Assembly (NCBI GenBank): GCA_944388075.1
Contig: CALXHI010000028.1
Coordinates: 1-64,000, forward strand
DNA length: 64,000 nt
Direction of reading: 5' to 3'
DNA from: an uncultured Clostridia bacterium
GTDB lineage: Bacteria > Bacillota > Clostridia > Oscillospirales > Ruminococcaceae
The translations under genes and the position numbers were made by a program. Of this stretch, positions 53,942-63,126 are shown one piece after another. The notes beneath the pieces were generated by a model. It was not told the origin of the DNA, did not search any database, and was given only the letters and a program-made list of their open reading frames with translations. How positions within the stretch are numbered: the stretch's first letter is position 1; each line of letters begins with the position of its first letter.

Positions 53942-54031
53942 TTATTCGCAAGGTGTTTCTTTCTTGATGTGGAACAGCATCCGGAGCAATCCGGCGATCA
54001 ACTTCGGACTCTTGACAATGACAACCTTCAT
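53942..54031 (-). CDS. spoVM: Stage V sporulation protein M
   Basis: A 29-codon gene. The product begins MKVVIVKSPKLIAGLLRMLF, an amphipathic helix with Pro9, basic residues on one face, and a length like the 26-residue SpoVM of B. subtilis. There SpoVM recognises the curved forespore membrane and anchors the coat protein SpoIVA. GGGAGGGATGCACC precedes the ATG. It stands 55 nt downstream of thiN, exactly where spoVM is found in Bacillus and Clostridia, which strongly supports the call. Confidence 0.88.
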   Translation of the reverse strand: MKVVIVKSPKLIAGLLRMLFHIKKETPCE

Positions 54032-54086
54032 GGTGCATCCCTCCCGATGTAAGATACCACATCATATGCAAACAGCGGCATTTGTG

Positions 54087-54707
54087 TTACAATCGAGAGC
54101 AAATCAGCAGCAACAGCCCTGTTTCACAGGAAATCTTTGCCGATTCTGCGGTAATGACATTGCTGATGCCGAGCGGGTAGTCTGCGGTCATAACACCACC
54201 GTTCAGCGGATAGTACACACCGGATTCCGATACGCCCTCTGCACGATCGGTCAACGCAAAGACCGACAGCGAAAAGCCGTCCATTTTGGGGATTCGGCAG
54301 CTGCCTGCGCCTTGAATCAACGCATAATCATTCGCCCCGATGAGCATACCTTGCACACCCTGTGCATGCAGATAGCGCAGCACTTGCAGATTGGCAAAGG
54401 TATGGTCAAGCCGTCCGCCGAATGCGCCATAGATACGGATTTCGGAATACCCTGCCGCCAACGCATGGCGCACACAGAGCATCGTATCGGTATCGTCCTT
54501 TTCGACCGGTGCGGCTTGATACGAATAGCCCTCCGGCCATGCGCCAAGGGAATCGAAATCTCCAAGCACCCAATCCGGCTTTACGCCCATGCGTTCTGCC
54601 AGCCGCAAGCCGCTGTCCGCACAAAGCACGAACGCATTCTCCGGTATCGGCAGGCAGGGCAAACCCGTTTCCGGGCCGCCTGCAAAAATGCAGCAGAGTC
54701 TCGTCAC
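54087..54707 (-). CDS. thiN: Thiamine pyrophosphokinase
   Basis: Phosphorylates thiamine to thiamine pyrophosphate. The protein of 206 residues has the ThiN signature: CADSGLRLAERMG, PDWVLGDFDSLG and KDDTDTMLCVRHAL, which carry the metal-binding Asp residues, then GGRLDHTFANL. The GTG at 54707 overlaps the rsgA stop by 4 nt and has GGGGGAAG at a good distance; an in-frame ATG at 54722 is the alternative. It sits between rsgA and spoVM as in B. subtilis, but rpe, present there between rsgA and thiN, is missing. Confidence 0.93.
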   Translation of the reverse strand: MTRLCCIFAGGPETGLPCLPIPENAFVLCADSGLRLAERMGVKPDWVLGDFDSLGAWPEGYSYQAAPVEKDDTDTMLCVRHALAAGYSEIRIYGAFGGRLDHTFANLQVLRYLHAQGVQGMLIGANDYALIQGAGSCRIPKMDGFSLSVFALTDRAEGVSESGVYYPLNGGVMTADYPLGISNVITAESAKISCETGLLLLICSRL

Positions 54708-55570
54708 TTTTTCTTCCCCCATTCCTTGCGTGCGAGGATTTCCTCGAGCATGGCAAGATAGCTTTCATAGCGGCTTTGGGCGATTCGACCATCGGCAACC
54801 GCCTGTCGAATGCCGCAATCCGGCTCTTTTCGGTGGCGGCAGTCGTCATAGCGGCAGCCGTCCTCGACGGCAGTGAAATCCGGAAAGCATTCTGCCAATT
54901 CTTCCGCAGAAAGTTTCGCATAGCTTTCCGTTTCAAAGGTCGAAAAGCCCGGCGTATCGGCAACTTTTCCACCATTTTCCAATGTATACAATTCCGTAGT
55001 ACGGGTGGTATGCCGACCACGACCGAGCTTTTTGCTAATGGCAGCGGTTTCGATTTGCAAGCGTGCATCGAGTGCATTGAGCAGCGTAGACTTTCCCACG
55101 CCGGAATTGCCGGTAAATGCACTGATTTTCTCGGCAAGCGCATCGTAAATCTGCTCCAATTTCTCCGGCTGATTGTAGTCAACAAAAAAGATGGGGAATC
55201 CGGTCGCACGATAGGTTTCCGCATAAACGGCCGCATCGGCAAGATCGAGCTTTGTGAATACCAGCATCGGCTGAATCTGCTTGTGGACACAAACGGCAAG
55301 GAACTTGTCAAGCAGCAGCAGATTTGGTGCGGGGTCGCAGGTGGACAGCACCAGAATCAGCTGATCGAGATTGGCAAGCGGCGGTCGAATCAAGAGGTTC
55401 TTACGAGGCAGAATCTCGACAATGCAGTCCCCCGTCACCTCCACACGGTCGCCGGCACATGGCGATATGCCACGCTGACGGAAAACACCTCTCGCCTTAC
55501 ACTGCAATAGACCTTCGGGGGACTCTACTGTGTAAAGTCCCCCGACTGCCTTCAAAATCACACCGTTCAT
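54704..55570 (-). CDS. rsgA: Ribosome small-subunit assembly GTPase RsgA
   Basis: A circularly permuted GTPase that acts in late 30S maturation. The 288-residue protein has an N-terminal OB fold (about 1-65), then G4 TKLD before G1 GNSGVGKSTLLN and G3 DTPGF. The C-terminal zinc site follows, with CRYDDCRHRKEPDC. Its start overlaps the kinase stop by 4 nt. Confidence 0.95.
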   Translation of the reverse strand: MNGVILKAVGGLYTVESPEGLLQCKARGVFRQRGISPCAGDRVEVTGDCIVEILPRKNLLIRPPLANLDQLILVLSTCDPAPNLLLLDKFLAVCVHKQIQPMLVFTKLDLADAAVYAETYRATGFPIFFVDYNQPEKLEQIYDALAEKISAFTGNSGVGKSTLLNALDARLQIETAAISKKLGRGRHTTRTTELYTLENGGKVADTPGFSTFETESYAKLSAEELAECFPDFTAVEDGCRYDDCRHRKEPDCGIRQAVADGRIAQSRYESYLAMLEEILARKEWGKKK

Positions 55571-57741
55571 GCTCCGCCGTCCTCAGCCTGCGGAACGGCG
55601 GTTGTCGTCGTTTCGTCGCTCGAAGGCGTTTCTTCTTGGCTCTGAGAATGGCTAGCGGTCGTAGTCGTGCTGGCAGTGGCTGTCGTGGTCGTGGTTGTAG
55701 TAGTCACAATACCGCCGACACTCTCGAATGCCTTCTCAATATCTGCGGAAATGACGGAGGTACTCTTATCATCGAAGTTAATCGTATAGGTGCCGATGGT
55801 GGCGGACAGACCCGTCAAATCATTGATCAGCACCGCCGTCATATCGACCGTACCCGTACCCTTCAGTGTCACACTGGTCGTACCGTTTGCGTAATCGACA
55901 TTGAAGCTCGGACCTGCATAGTTGACCACGCCGCCTTCATAGAAGGTAATGTGGAACATACCGGTTGCGTTCGCCGGAATGGTGAACGGAACCTTAACCT
56001 CCTGCTCTGCCGGAATACCGTTGGAGATCGTCAGCTTGACGGTCGTACCCTCGGTCACGGGGTCATTCGGGTTAATGCTCTGATCGATGACCTCACCCTC
56101 GGGTGCACTGGAATTACCCTCGGCAGTCACAATCTCAATCTTGTACAGGTCGGCAGTCTGCTGTGCCTGCTCGATCGTCATACCGATGAAGTTCGGCATG
56201 CTGATGGTATTCTTGTTCGGACCCTTGCTGACCACGACCACCACATAGCTGCCCGGTTCCATCTCAATTGGTCCGGTCGGGTCGGTGGAGATAATCTTGC
56301 CGGCAGGAACGGTATCATGGAACGCATCTCTGCGGTCAATCGTCAAGCCCAGCTGTGTAATCTGCGTTTTGGCGGTTTCGTAGTCCCAGTTGGAATAGTC
56401 GCCGAGCGTCACCTTTCGAGCACCCTTGGATACCTTGACCTTGACCACATCACCCACTTCAAAGGGACTGTTCGGCTCGAGATCCTGCTCGAAAATCTTG
56501 CCCGTACCCATGGTTTCATGGAACTCCTCACTCTCGACCTCAATTTGCATCAAGTGCCCATACTGGAGCGTTGCCTCGTCATAGTCCATACCAACAAGCG
56601 TCGGCATCAGATTCTGCCCACGGTTGGGATCGTCATTGTTTTGCAGATAATCCCAAATTAAGGTCGTACCCAAAATCGCAGCCACAACCAAAACAACGAT
56701 AATGATAGCCGTCAAGATCGGTACGAACAGAGAGCTGTGCTCTTCTTCCTCGTACTCATCATCGTCCTCATCATAATCATCGTAATCGTCCTGCGACTCG
56801 TCATAGACAGTGATATCGTCCTCCTCTTCGGATTCTGCATCTGTTTGGGAAACAATATCCACATCATCCAGTTCCGGGAAATAGCCAAACTTGACATCGG
56901 GATTGTCCTTGAACGTTTCGATATCGTCCATCATATCCCGTGCAGACTGATAGCGATTGGCAGGATCCTTCTGCATCGCCTTCAGGATAATCTCCTCCAG
57001 ACCGGGTGCAATGTCCGGACGAATGCTTCTCGGACGCTCCGGTTCCGTCTGCATGTGCATGACGGCAATGCTGACGGGATTGTCCGTATCAAAGGGTTTC
57101 TTGCCCGTGAGCATTTCATAGAGCATCACGCCGACCGAATACAAATCGGATTTGGCATCGGTATCGCCGCCTCTGGCCTGCTCGGGGCTGATATAGTGTA
57201 CCGTACCGATGGCACGATCCGTACCGGTCTTACCGTCCTCCCGTGCCAGCTTGGCAATGCCGAAGTCCATGACTTTGATGGTACCATCTCGCAGCACCAT
57301 GACATTCTGCGGTTTGATATCCCGATGGACAATGCCTTTGCTGTGGGCATGTTGGAGCGCACGCAAGATTTGCAGCACAAAATGCACGGCGTCCTTCCAA
57401 CCCATCGGGTTGACCTGCTCCATATATTCATTCAGGGTAATACCATCAATGTATTCCATGACAATGAACTGAATGCGCTCCGAAAAGCCCACATCATAAA
57501 TCTTAACGAGATTCGGATGTCCGAGCAGCGCAATCGCCTTGGATTCATTGCGGAATCGGCGCAGAAATTCCTCATTCTCTGCGAATTCCTTCTTCAGGAT
57601 TTTGACGGCAACGACCTTGTTGTCCACAATGTCGTTGGCACGGTAAACATCCGCCATACCGCCATCGCCAATGCGCTCCGTGATTTCGTAGCGACCATCA
57701 AGTTTCTTTCCAATGTTCTTGTCATCGAGATCTTTTTCCAT
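55567..57741 (-). CDS. prkC: PASTA-domain Ser/Thr protein kinase (PrkC/Stk1)
   Basis: A membrane kinase of 724 residues that responds to cell-wall fragments in relatives. The kinase domain (about 17-280) has [27 protein letters not shown] and DFGIAKL. An acidic Asp/Glu-rich juxtamembrane stretch (about 305-337) precedes the single membrane helix (about 343-366). Three PASTA repeats (about 378-590) follow, then a beta-rich domain of about 80 residues and a Thr-rich tail. The last two are unusual additions. It is translated with PrpC and RsgA, as in other Firmicutes. Confidence 0.95.
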   Translation of the reverse strand: MEKDLDDKNIGKKLDGRYEITERIGDGGMADVYRANDIVDNKVVAVKILKKEFAENEEFLRRFRNESKAIALLGHPNLVKIYDVGFSERIQFIVMEYIDGITLNEYMEQVNPMGWKDAVHFVLQILRALQHAHSKGIVHRDIKPQNVMVLRDGTIKVMDFGIAKLAREDGKTGTDRAIGTVHYISPEQARGGDTDAKSDLYSVGVMLYEMLTGKKPFDTDNPVSIAVMHMQTEPERPRSIRPDIAPGLEEIILKAMQKDPANRYQSARDMMDDIETFKDNPDVKFGYFPELDDVDIVSQTDAESEEEDDITVYDESQDDYDDYDEDDDEYEEEEHSSLFVPILTAIIIVVLVVAAILGTTLIWDYLQNNDDPNRGQNLMPTLVGMDYDEATLQYGHLMQIEVESEEFHETMGTGKIFEQDLEPNSPFEVGDVVKVKVSKGARKVTLGDYSNWDYETAKTQITQLGLTIDRRDAFHDTVPAGKIISTDPTGPIEMEPGSYVVVVVSKGPNKNTISMPNFIGMTIEQAQQTADLYKIEIVTAEGNSSAPEGEVIDQSINPNDPVTEGTTVKLTISNGIPAEQEVKVPFTIPANATGMFHITFYEGGVVNYAGPSFNVDYANGTTSVTLKGTGTVDMTAVLINDLTGLSATIGTYTINFDDKSTSVISADIEKAFESVGGIVTTTTTTTTATASTTTTASHSQSQEETPSSDETTTTAVPQAEDGGA

Positions 57742-57786
57742 CGTGAACCTCCATTACCAATTTCTGTATGAATGAAACACTGTTCC

Positions 57787-58530
57787 TCAAAGAGGTGGTT
57801 TCTCTTGCGTGAGCAGAATCACAGAAATGTTATCGTTTCCGCCGTTTTCATTGGCGAGTGTGATGCATCGGCTCGGCACTTGTTCCGGCGGTGTCCTGCG
57901 CACCACATCTGCCAAAACATCCTCTCTCACCATACCATAGAGTCCATCCGAACACAGCAGCAGCTGTTCGTTCGGCTGTATATCAAAATCCACCATGTCC
58001 ACAAGCAGTCGCTCACATACACCGACAGCACGGGTCAATTCATTGCGGCGCGCATGCGTTGCACGCATTTCCGCTGTAATGACGCCCTGTTCATAGAGTG
58101 CCTGTGCGACCGTATGATCGGTCGTAAGCTGCTCAGCCGGTCCTTCCGAACCGATACGATAACATCTCGAATCGCCAACATTGACCAGACTGATGTGAGT
58201 TTCCCGTGCGAACACGCCGACCAGCGTTGTGCCCATTTTGGCCGGAATCCCCTTTTGCATGGCAGCCCAATAAACCGCATGGTTGGCATCTGCCACAGCA
58301 CTGCGCAGCAGTTCATGCACTTCTGCGTGGGGCATGGATGCCGTATAATCCTTCCGAAACCGTTCAAACGCAACGGTGATGGCAGTTTCACTGGCTTCCA
58401 AACCGTCCCGCATACCGCCCATGCCATCACAAACGATGGCAAGCAATCCATTCGGATAGGTTTCATAGTAGATATGGTCTTGGTTCTCCGATCGTACTTT
58501 GCCGATATGGCTTCCGCCAAATGCCTGCAT
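57787..58530 (-). CDS. prpC: PP2C-type Ser/Thr protein phosphatase (PrpC/Stp1)
   Basis: A 247-residue metal-dependent phosphatase that reverses PrkC phosphorylation. It begins MQAFGGSHIGKVRSENQDH, the usual PrpC start with the metal-binding Asp. CDGMGG, NVGDSR and LLCSDGLYG, followed by GGNDNISVIL, complete the PP2C set. ATG 58530 is preferred to GTG 58539, which overlaps the rlmN stop but stands too near AAAGGAG. The kinase gene follows after 45 nt. Confidence 0.95.
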   Translation of the reverse strand: MQAFGGSHIGKVRSENQDHIYYETYPNGLLAIVCDGMGGMRDGLEASETAITVAFERFRKDYTASMPHAEVHELLRSAVADANHAVYWAAMQKGIPAKMGTTLVGVFARETHISLVNVGDSRCYRIGSEGPAEQLTTDHTVAQALYEQGVITAEMRATHARRNELTRAVGVCERLLVDMVDFDIQPNEQLLLCSDGLYGMVREDVLADVVRRTPPEQVPSRCITLANENGGNDNISVILLTQEKPPL

Positions 58531-58535
58531 CCCGT

Positions 58536-59609
58536 TCACGCTCCTTTCAAATTGGTTTCATTGGCTGTCTGCTCGAGGGTATTCCGGCGCAGCTGACCGC
58601 ATCCCGCCTGAATATCCTCGCCCAAGGTACGCCGAACTGTTGCATTGATGCTTTCCCGTTCGAGCAATTTGCGAAACCGCTGCGCACTGCCTGCCTGAAA
58701 ATCCGTTCCGGCAACCGGATTGACGGGAATCAGATTGACATGCGGCCGCTGACCGGAAAAGACCGGTCGCAGCAGTGTTCCCAGTTCCGCAGCCGCCTGC
58801 GGAGTATCGTTTTTGCCGGCAATCACGGCGTATTCAAAGGTAATGCGCCTGCCGGTTGCCGCAAAATAGGAACGGCAGGCATCCATCAATTCAGCAAGCG
58901 GATACCGCCGATTGATCGGCATCAGCGCACTGCGCACATCATCGGTTGCCGCATGGAGCGAAACCGCAAGCGTGACCGGCAATGCCTCCTGTGCGAGCCG
59001 AAGAATCATCGGCACCAGACCGCAGGTTGAAAGCGACACATGCCGCAGACTCATATTGCGCCCCTCCGGGCAGGAGATCAGACGCAGAAAGCGTATCACA
59101 TTGTCGTAATTGTCGAGCGGCTCTCCGATGCCCATCAATACCACACCGGCAATGCGTTCCGATGCGGGACAGCCCTCATCAGCGGCATAGATCTGCCCGA
59201 GCATTTCGGATGCTGTGAGGTTACGGACAAATCCAAGCGGTGCAGAGGCACAGAAGGTACAGCCCATCTTGCAGCCGACCTGCGTCGAGATACATGCGGT
59301 TGCGCCATGATGATACGCCATCCGCACGGTTTCGACACAGTTTCCGTCCGACAGCCGACATAAGTATTTTACAGTATCATCAACATGAGATGCAAGTGTT
59401 TGCTGCATTTTTAGTCGATTTATATAAAACTGTTTTTGCAGCTCCTGCTGAAACTGTTTAGATAGATCCGTCATTTCCGCAAACGACGAAACTCGTCGTA
59501 CATGCAGCCAGCGAAAGAGCTGTTTGGCACGGTAGGCAGGTGCGCCCATGGCCTTGCACTCTTCTGCCAATTCTTCGGGCAGCAGATTCAGGATATCCGT
59601 TTTCTCCAT
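58536..59609 (-). CDS. rlmN: 23S rRNA (adenine2503-C2)/tRNA methyltransferase RlmN
   Basis: A radical SAM enzyme of 357 residues that methylates C2 of A2503 in 23S rRNA and A37 in some tRNAs. The CxxxCxxC motif is CKMGCTFC, the GEPL motif follows in MGIGEPLDNYDN, and the C-terminal catalytic Cys is expected in the AGCGQLR region. It lies between rsmB and prpC, the standard arrangement. Cfr, its resistance paralogue, is excluded by this context. Confidence 0.95.
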   Translation of the reverse strand: MEKTDILNLLPEELAEECKAMGAPAYRAKQLFRWLHVRRVSSFAEMTDLSKQFQQELQKQFYINRLKMQQTLASHVDDTVKYLCRLSDGNCVETVRMAYHHGATACISTQVGCKMGCTFCASAPLGFVRNLTASEMLGQIYAADEGCPASERIAGVVLMGIGEPLDNYDNVIRFLRLISCPEGRNMSLRHVSLSTCGLVPMILRLAQEALPVTLAVSLHAATDDVRSALMPINRRYPLAELMDACRSYFAATGRRITFEYAVIAGKNDTPQAAAELGTLLRPVFSGQRPHVNLIPVNPVAGTDFQAGSAQRFRKLLERESINATVRRTLGEDIQAGCGQLRRNTLEQTANETNLKGA

Positions 59610-59642
59610 GGACGCACCTCCTTGTCAAAGCATGTATTTGCG

Positions 59643-60962
59643 TTATATTTCCTGTTTTCGCATGCGGCAGAGAAAAAATCCGTCCGTGCCGAGCATACGA
59701 GGAAACAGCGTTGTTTTCTCCTGTGCAAAGGCTGCAAGCTCCGGCAGCTGCTGCCAAGGGCGTTCCGGCATAAATTCCGGATGCGCCGCCAAAAACCGCT
59801 CCACGACCGCATCATTTTCCTTGCAAGAGAGCGTGCAGGTCGAATAGACCAGTACACCGCCCGGTCGCACGGCTTTTGCCGATGCGTCCAGAATGGCATA
59901 CTGGATTTCGGGCAGCCGTTCCAACTCCGACAAATCCTTATATCGCACCTCGGGTTTCCGTCGCATCACGCCAAAGCCCGAGCATGGCACATCGCACAAT
60001 ACCCGATCTGCCATCGGTCGGTCAGCATCGGGCTGTACCGCATCGCCGACTTTTGCTTGTACCATCGAAAGCTGCAAGCGGTTTGCACCATCCGTAATCA
60101 GCTTCACCCGATGCGGATGCAGATCATAGGCAAGCAGTGTGCCGGTATTCTGCATCTGTTCTGCCATGGAGAATGTCTTACCGCCCGGTGCCGCACAGAC
60201 ATCGAGTACGGTTTCCCCCGGCTGCGGATCGACTGCCAAACAGCAAAGCTGCGATGCCAAATCCTGCACATGAAACCATCCTTTGCGAAAGCCTTCGGTT
60301 TCGGTCAGCGTGCCGCTCCGTTTGACCTGATATGCCAGCGGAATCTGTGGTACAGAGGTTAGCTCCGGCATTTCGACCAGCAATGCTTCCTCGGAAATCA
60401 GCAGCGGATTGCGCCGAATATACACCGGCGGCTCACCCATACTTTGTTCGAGAAAATCCGCAACATCCTCACGGGCATATTCGTGCATGAGCTGTTCGAG
60501 CAAGGGTTTCGGCACGGAATACTGCACCGACCATGCCCCGATCTCGTCCTTAGGCAGCGGAATGGCTTTTCCGCTGCGCAGGAATTTTCGCAAAATCGCA
60601 TTGACCATACCCGATGCACTCTGAAACCGCAGGCTTTTGACCGCCTCCGTCCAAAGGTTGACGACTGCCGCTTCAGGTGTATGCAGTTCGAGCAGCTCGT
60701 AAATACCGCAGCGCAGCACACACAGCACCGGCAAATCCAACTTCTTGAGCGGTCGCTGACTATGTGCCGCAATGCAGGCATCGACTGTCAGCAGCCGTTC
60801 GAGCGTCCCCTGATAGAGCATCGTACACAGACGTTTTTCCTGTGCATCCAAATCACTTTTCGAGAGGGCTGCATGGAGGGCGAGATTGCTGTATCCATGG
60901 GATTTCAGCGTCTGCACGAGCGTCTTGACGCAGAGCAGCCGACAAGCAAGTCCTTGCATCAT
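59643..60962 (-). CDS. rsmB: 16S rRNA (cytosine967-C5)-methyltransferase RsmB
   Basis: A 439-residue RsmB. An N-terminal NusB-like RNA-binding domain (about 1-135) is followed by the methyltransferase domain with SAM motif VLDVCAAPGGKTF. The two catalytic Cys are in DVPCSGFGV and STCTLS. Its ATG overlaps the stop of the preceding peptidase gene; a second ATG follows immediately. Confidence 0.95.
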   Translation of the reverse strand: MMQGLACRLLCVKTLVQTLKSHGYSNLALHAALSKSDLDAQEKRLCTMLYQGTLERLLTVDACIAAHSQRPLKKLDLPVLCVLRCGIYELLELHTPEAAVVNLWTEAVKSLRFQSASGMVNAILRKFLRSGKAIPLPKDEIGAWSVQYSVPKPLLEQLMHEYAREDVADFLEQSMGEPPVYIRRNPLLISEEALLVEMPELTSVPQIPLAYQVKRSGTLTETEGFRKGWFHVQDLASQLCCLAVDPQPGETVLDVCAAPGGKTFSMAEQMQNTGTLLAYDLHPHRVKLITDGANRLQLSMVQAKVGDAVQPDADRPMADRVLCDVPCSGFGVMRRKPEVRYKDLSELERLPEIQYAILDASAKAVRPGGVLVYSTCTLSCKENDAVVERFLAAHPEFMPERPWQQLPELAAFAQEKTTLFPRMLGTDGFFLCRMRKQEI

Positions 60963-61621
60963 CGGCGGTTATTCCGAATCGCAAGCAGCCGCAGCAGCTG
61001 CAAAGCCGATACTGCCAAAGCGGCGACATAGGTCATCGCTGCCGCACGCAGCACATTCGATACACCCTTGCGCTCGTCCTCATCAAGCAGGAGCGTATCC
61101 CGAATCGTCCGAACAGCTCTGCCGCTGGCATTGAACTCGACCGGCAGTGTGACCAACTGGAAGAACAATACCACACAGAACAAAATGATGCCGAGGTCAA
61201 TCAAAATCGTACCCTGCCCAAATATGAGTCCAAGCAGAATCAGAAAATACGATGCGGTAGAGGCAAAATTTGTCACACCGACAATGGCAGATCGAATCTT
61301 CACCGGTGCATACTGTTCTGCATGCTGTACGGCATGTCCTGCCTCGTGCATGGCAACACCCACCGCCGCAACCGTCGGTTGATCGTATACCGCCTCCGAC
61401 AAGGCAATCGTATTGGTTCTCGGATCATAGTGGTCGGTCAATTCACCGGCACATCGGGTAATCTGCACCTGATAAAGCCCATGGTCATCGAGCATCTGAC
61501 GGGCAGCCTGCGCACCGGTAATGCCGCGGCTGTTGCGTACTTGTGAATATCGCTTGAATGCGCTGTTGACACCGATGGATGCCGCAAGCGAAATAATCAT
61601 CGAAATCAGAAAAAACCACAT
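60959..61621 (-). CDS. Membrane zinc metallopeptidase (YugP-like)
   Basis: A 220-residue membrane protein. An N-terminal helix (about 1-18), the HEAGHAVQH zinc motif (near 92) and about three further helices match the YugP-type zinc peptidases often located between fmt and rsmB in Clostridia. Substrate unknown. It has no close homologue in the equivalent B. subtilis operon. Its stop overlaps rsmB. Confidence 0.9.
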   Translation of the reverse strand: MWFFLISMIISLAASIGVNSAFKRYSQVRNSRGITGAQAARQMLDDHGLYQVQITRCAGELTDHYDPRTNTIALSEAVYDQPTVAAVGVAMHEAGHAVQHAEQYAPVKIRSAIVGVTNFASTASYFLILLGLIFGQGTILIDLGIILFCVVLFFQLVTLPVEFNASGRAVRTIRDTLLLDEDERKGVSNVLRAAAMTYVAALAVSALQLLRLLAIRNNRR

Positions 61622-61640
61622 ATCGCTTTCTCCTTTCCTG

Positions 61641-61660
61641 TCCGATGCCTCCGCATCGGA
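61641..61660. other. Perfect 8-bp hairpin in the fmt-peptidase gap
   Basis: TCCGATGC-CTCC-GCATCGGA within the 84-nt gap between fmt and the peptidase gene. No T tract follows in either direction, so it is likely an mRNA-processing or stabilising structure. Confidence 0.5.
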
Positions 61661-61705
61661 TCACAGTTCAGTCCCAGTATATGCAATTGAGTATCGTTTC
61701 ATCCC

Positions 61706-62644
61706 TTAACCGATGGCACAACGCAATCGGTCGCCGTTTTGTATGACCGCCCCACGCAGGAAATCGCTCACTGCCATGGCACGGCTGCCCTCTGCCTGCA
61801 CCACCAAGGGTCGTACGCAAAAACCGTCGCCGCAGACAAAAGTCATGGTTGCGGCATCGACAATTGTACCCGGTGCGGCATCGGATTGCTGCTGCACCCA
61901 TTCAGAAGCATAGAATTTCACACGCTTACCGTTGAGCATTGCATAGCCCGTGACGGCACGAATCGTGCAGTCAATGCTCTGCGCCGGACGGGTAAAGTCC
62001 AGACAGCTCATTTCTTTCGTAATTTTCGCCGCAAGGGTAGCATCGGCATCGTTTTGCGGTACGGGATTCAGCATATGCTGTTCCAATTGTTGCAAGGTTT
62101 CCTGCATGACATCGGCAGACATCTCTGACAGCCGATCGTGCAAGGTATTTGCCGTTTCGGTTGCTGCAATGGCGGTTTCCCGTTTGAGCAGCATATCGCC
62201 GGTATCCATGCCGATTGCCATCTGCATTGCCGTCACGCCGGTGACGGTATCGCCCGCAAGAATCGCTCGTTGAATCGGTGCAGCCCCGCGCCAGCGAGGC
62301 AGCAGCGACGCATGCAGATTGATGCAACCATAGACCGGCAAATCCAGAATTTCCTGCGGCAGCAGCTGCCCATAGGCGATCACCACAATCAAATCCGGCT
62401 GCAACTCCCGAAGCAATGCCATGGTCTGCACGGCATCTTCTCCACGCTTGAGCGAAGCCGGCTGATAGACCGGCAGTCCCAATTCCAACGCACGGCGCTT
62501 GACCGGCGGCGGTTGCAGCTTATGGCCACGTCCGCTCGGACGGTCCGGCTGCGTGAACACTGCCTGCACCGTATGCCCCAAATTCACCAGCCGCTGCAAG
62601 GTCGGCACAGAGAACGCCGGTGTGCCCATGAACACAAGTTTCAT
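61706..62644 (-). CDS. fmt: Methionyl-tRNA formyltransferase
   Basis: Formylates Met-tRNAfMet for initiation. The 312-residue protein has the N-terminal FMGTPAFSVPTL and folate-binding NLHASLLPRWRGAAPIQ motif with the catalytic Asn-His, then the MDTGDML loop. The C-terminal anticodon-side domain (about 205-305) is complete. It overlaps def by 4 nt. Confidence 0.96.
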   Translation of the reverse strand: MKLVFMGTPAFSVPTLQRLVNLGHTVQAVFTQPDRPSGRGHKLQPPPVKRRALELGLPVYQPASLKRGEDAVQTMALLRELQPDLIVVIAYGQLLPQEILDLPVYGCINLHASLLPRWRGAAPIQRAILAGDTVTGVTAMQMAIGMDTGDMLLKRETAIAATETANTLHDRLSEMSADVMQETLQQLEQHMLNPVPQNDADATLAAKITKEMSCLDFTRPAQSIDCTIRAVTGYAMLNGKRVKFYASEWVQQQSDAAPGTIVDAATMTFVCGDGFCVRPLVVQAEGSRAMAVSDFLRGAVIQNGDRLRCAIG

Positions 62645-63105
62645 TGCAAATCCTCCGGACGCACATATTCCTCCACCAATGCTGTGAACAGCTGTCCGTC
62701 CAGATGGTCATTCTCATGGCAGGCACAGCGTGCGCCCAACTCCTTCAGTGACAGCTCATACTGCTCACCGTGACGGTTATAGGCACGGAGTACCACATAT
62801 TTCGGACGGGTCACATAGCCCCAGCGGTTCGGGCAGGACAAACAGCCTTCCAAATCCCGCTGCACACCGCTCGTCTTGACGATTTCGGGATTGACCGCCT
62901 CGATGATGTGATCGTCGATGTCCATGATAAAGACTCTGCGCAGAATGCCGATCTGCGGTGCTGCCAATCCAACACCGCCCGATTGCTTCAGCGTTTCAAT
63001 CATATCATCAATCAGCTGTGCGAGCTTCGCATCAAACTGTTCAACAGGTCTTGCTTTGGTCTGCAAAACCGAATCGCCTTCCTTTACGATTGTACGAATG
63101 GCCAT
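62641..63105 (-). CDS. def: Peptide deformylase
   Basis: Removes N-formyl groups from new polypeptides. The 154-residue metalloenzyme has motif 1 GGVGLAAPQIG, motif 2 EGCLSCPNRW with the metal Cys, and motif 3 CHENDHLDG with two His and the catalytic Glu. In motif 3 the usual Ile/Tyr/Phe after HE is Asn. The gene opens the def-fmt pair and is preceded by AGGAGGAAT. Confidence 0.95.
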   Translation of the reverse strand: MAIRTIVKEGDSVLQTKARPVEQFDAKLAQLIDDMIETLKQSGGVGLAAPQIGILRRVFIMDIDDHIIEAVNPEIVKTSGVQRDLEGCLSCPNRWGYVTRPKYVVLRAYNRHGEQYELSLKELGARCACHENDHLDGQLFTALVEEYVRPEDLQ

Positions 63106-63126
63106 GCGGCAATTCCTCCTTCTTTC

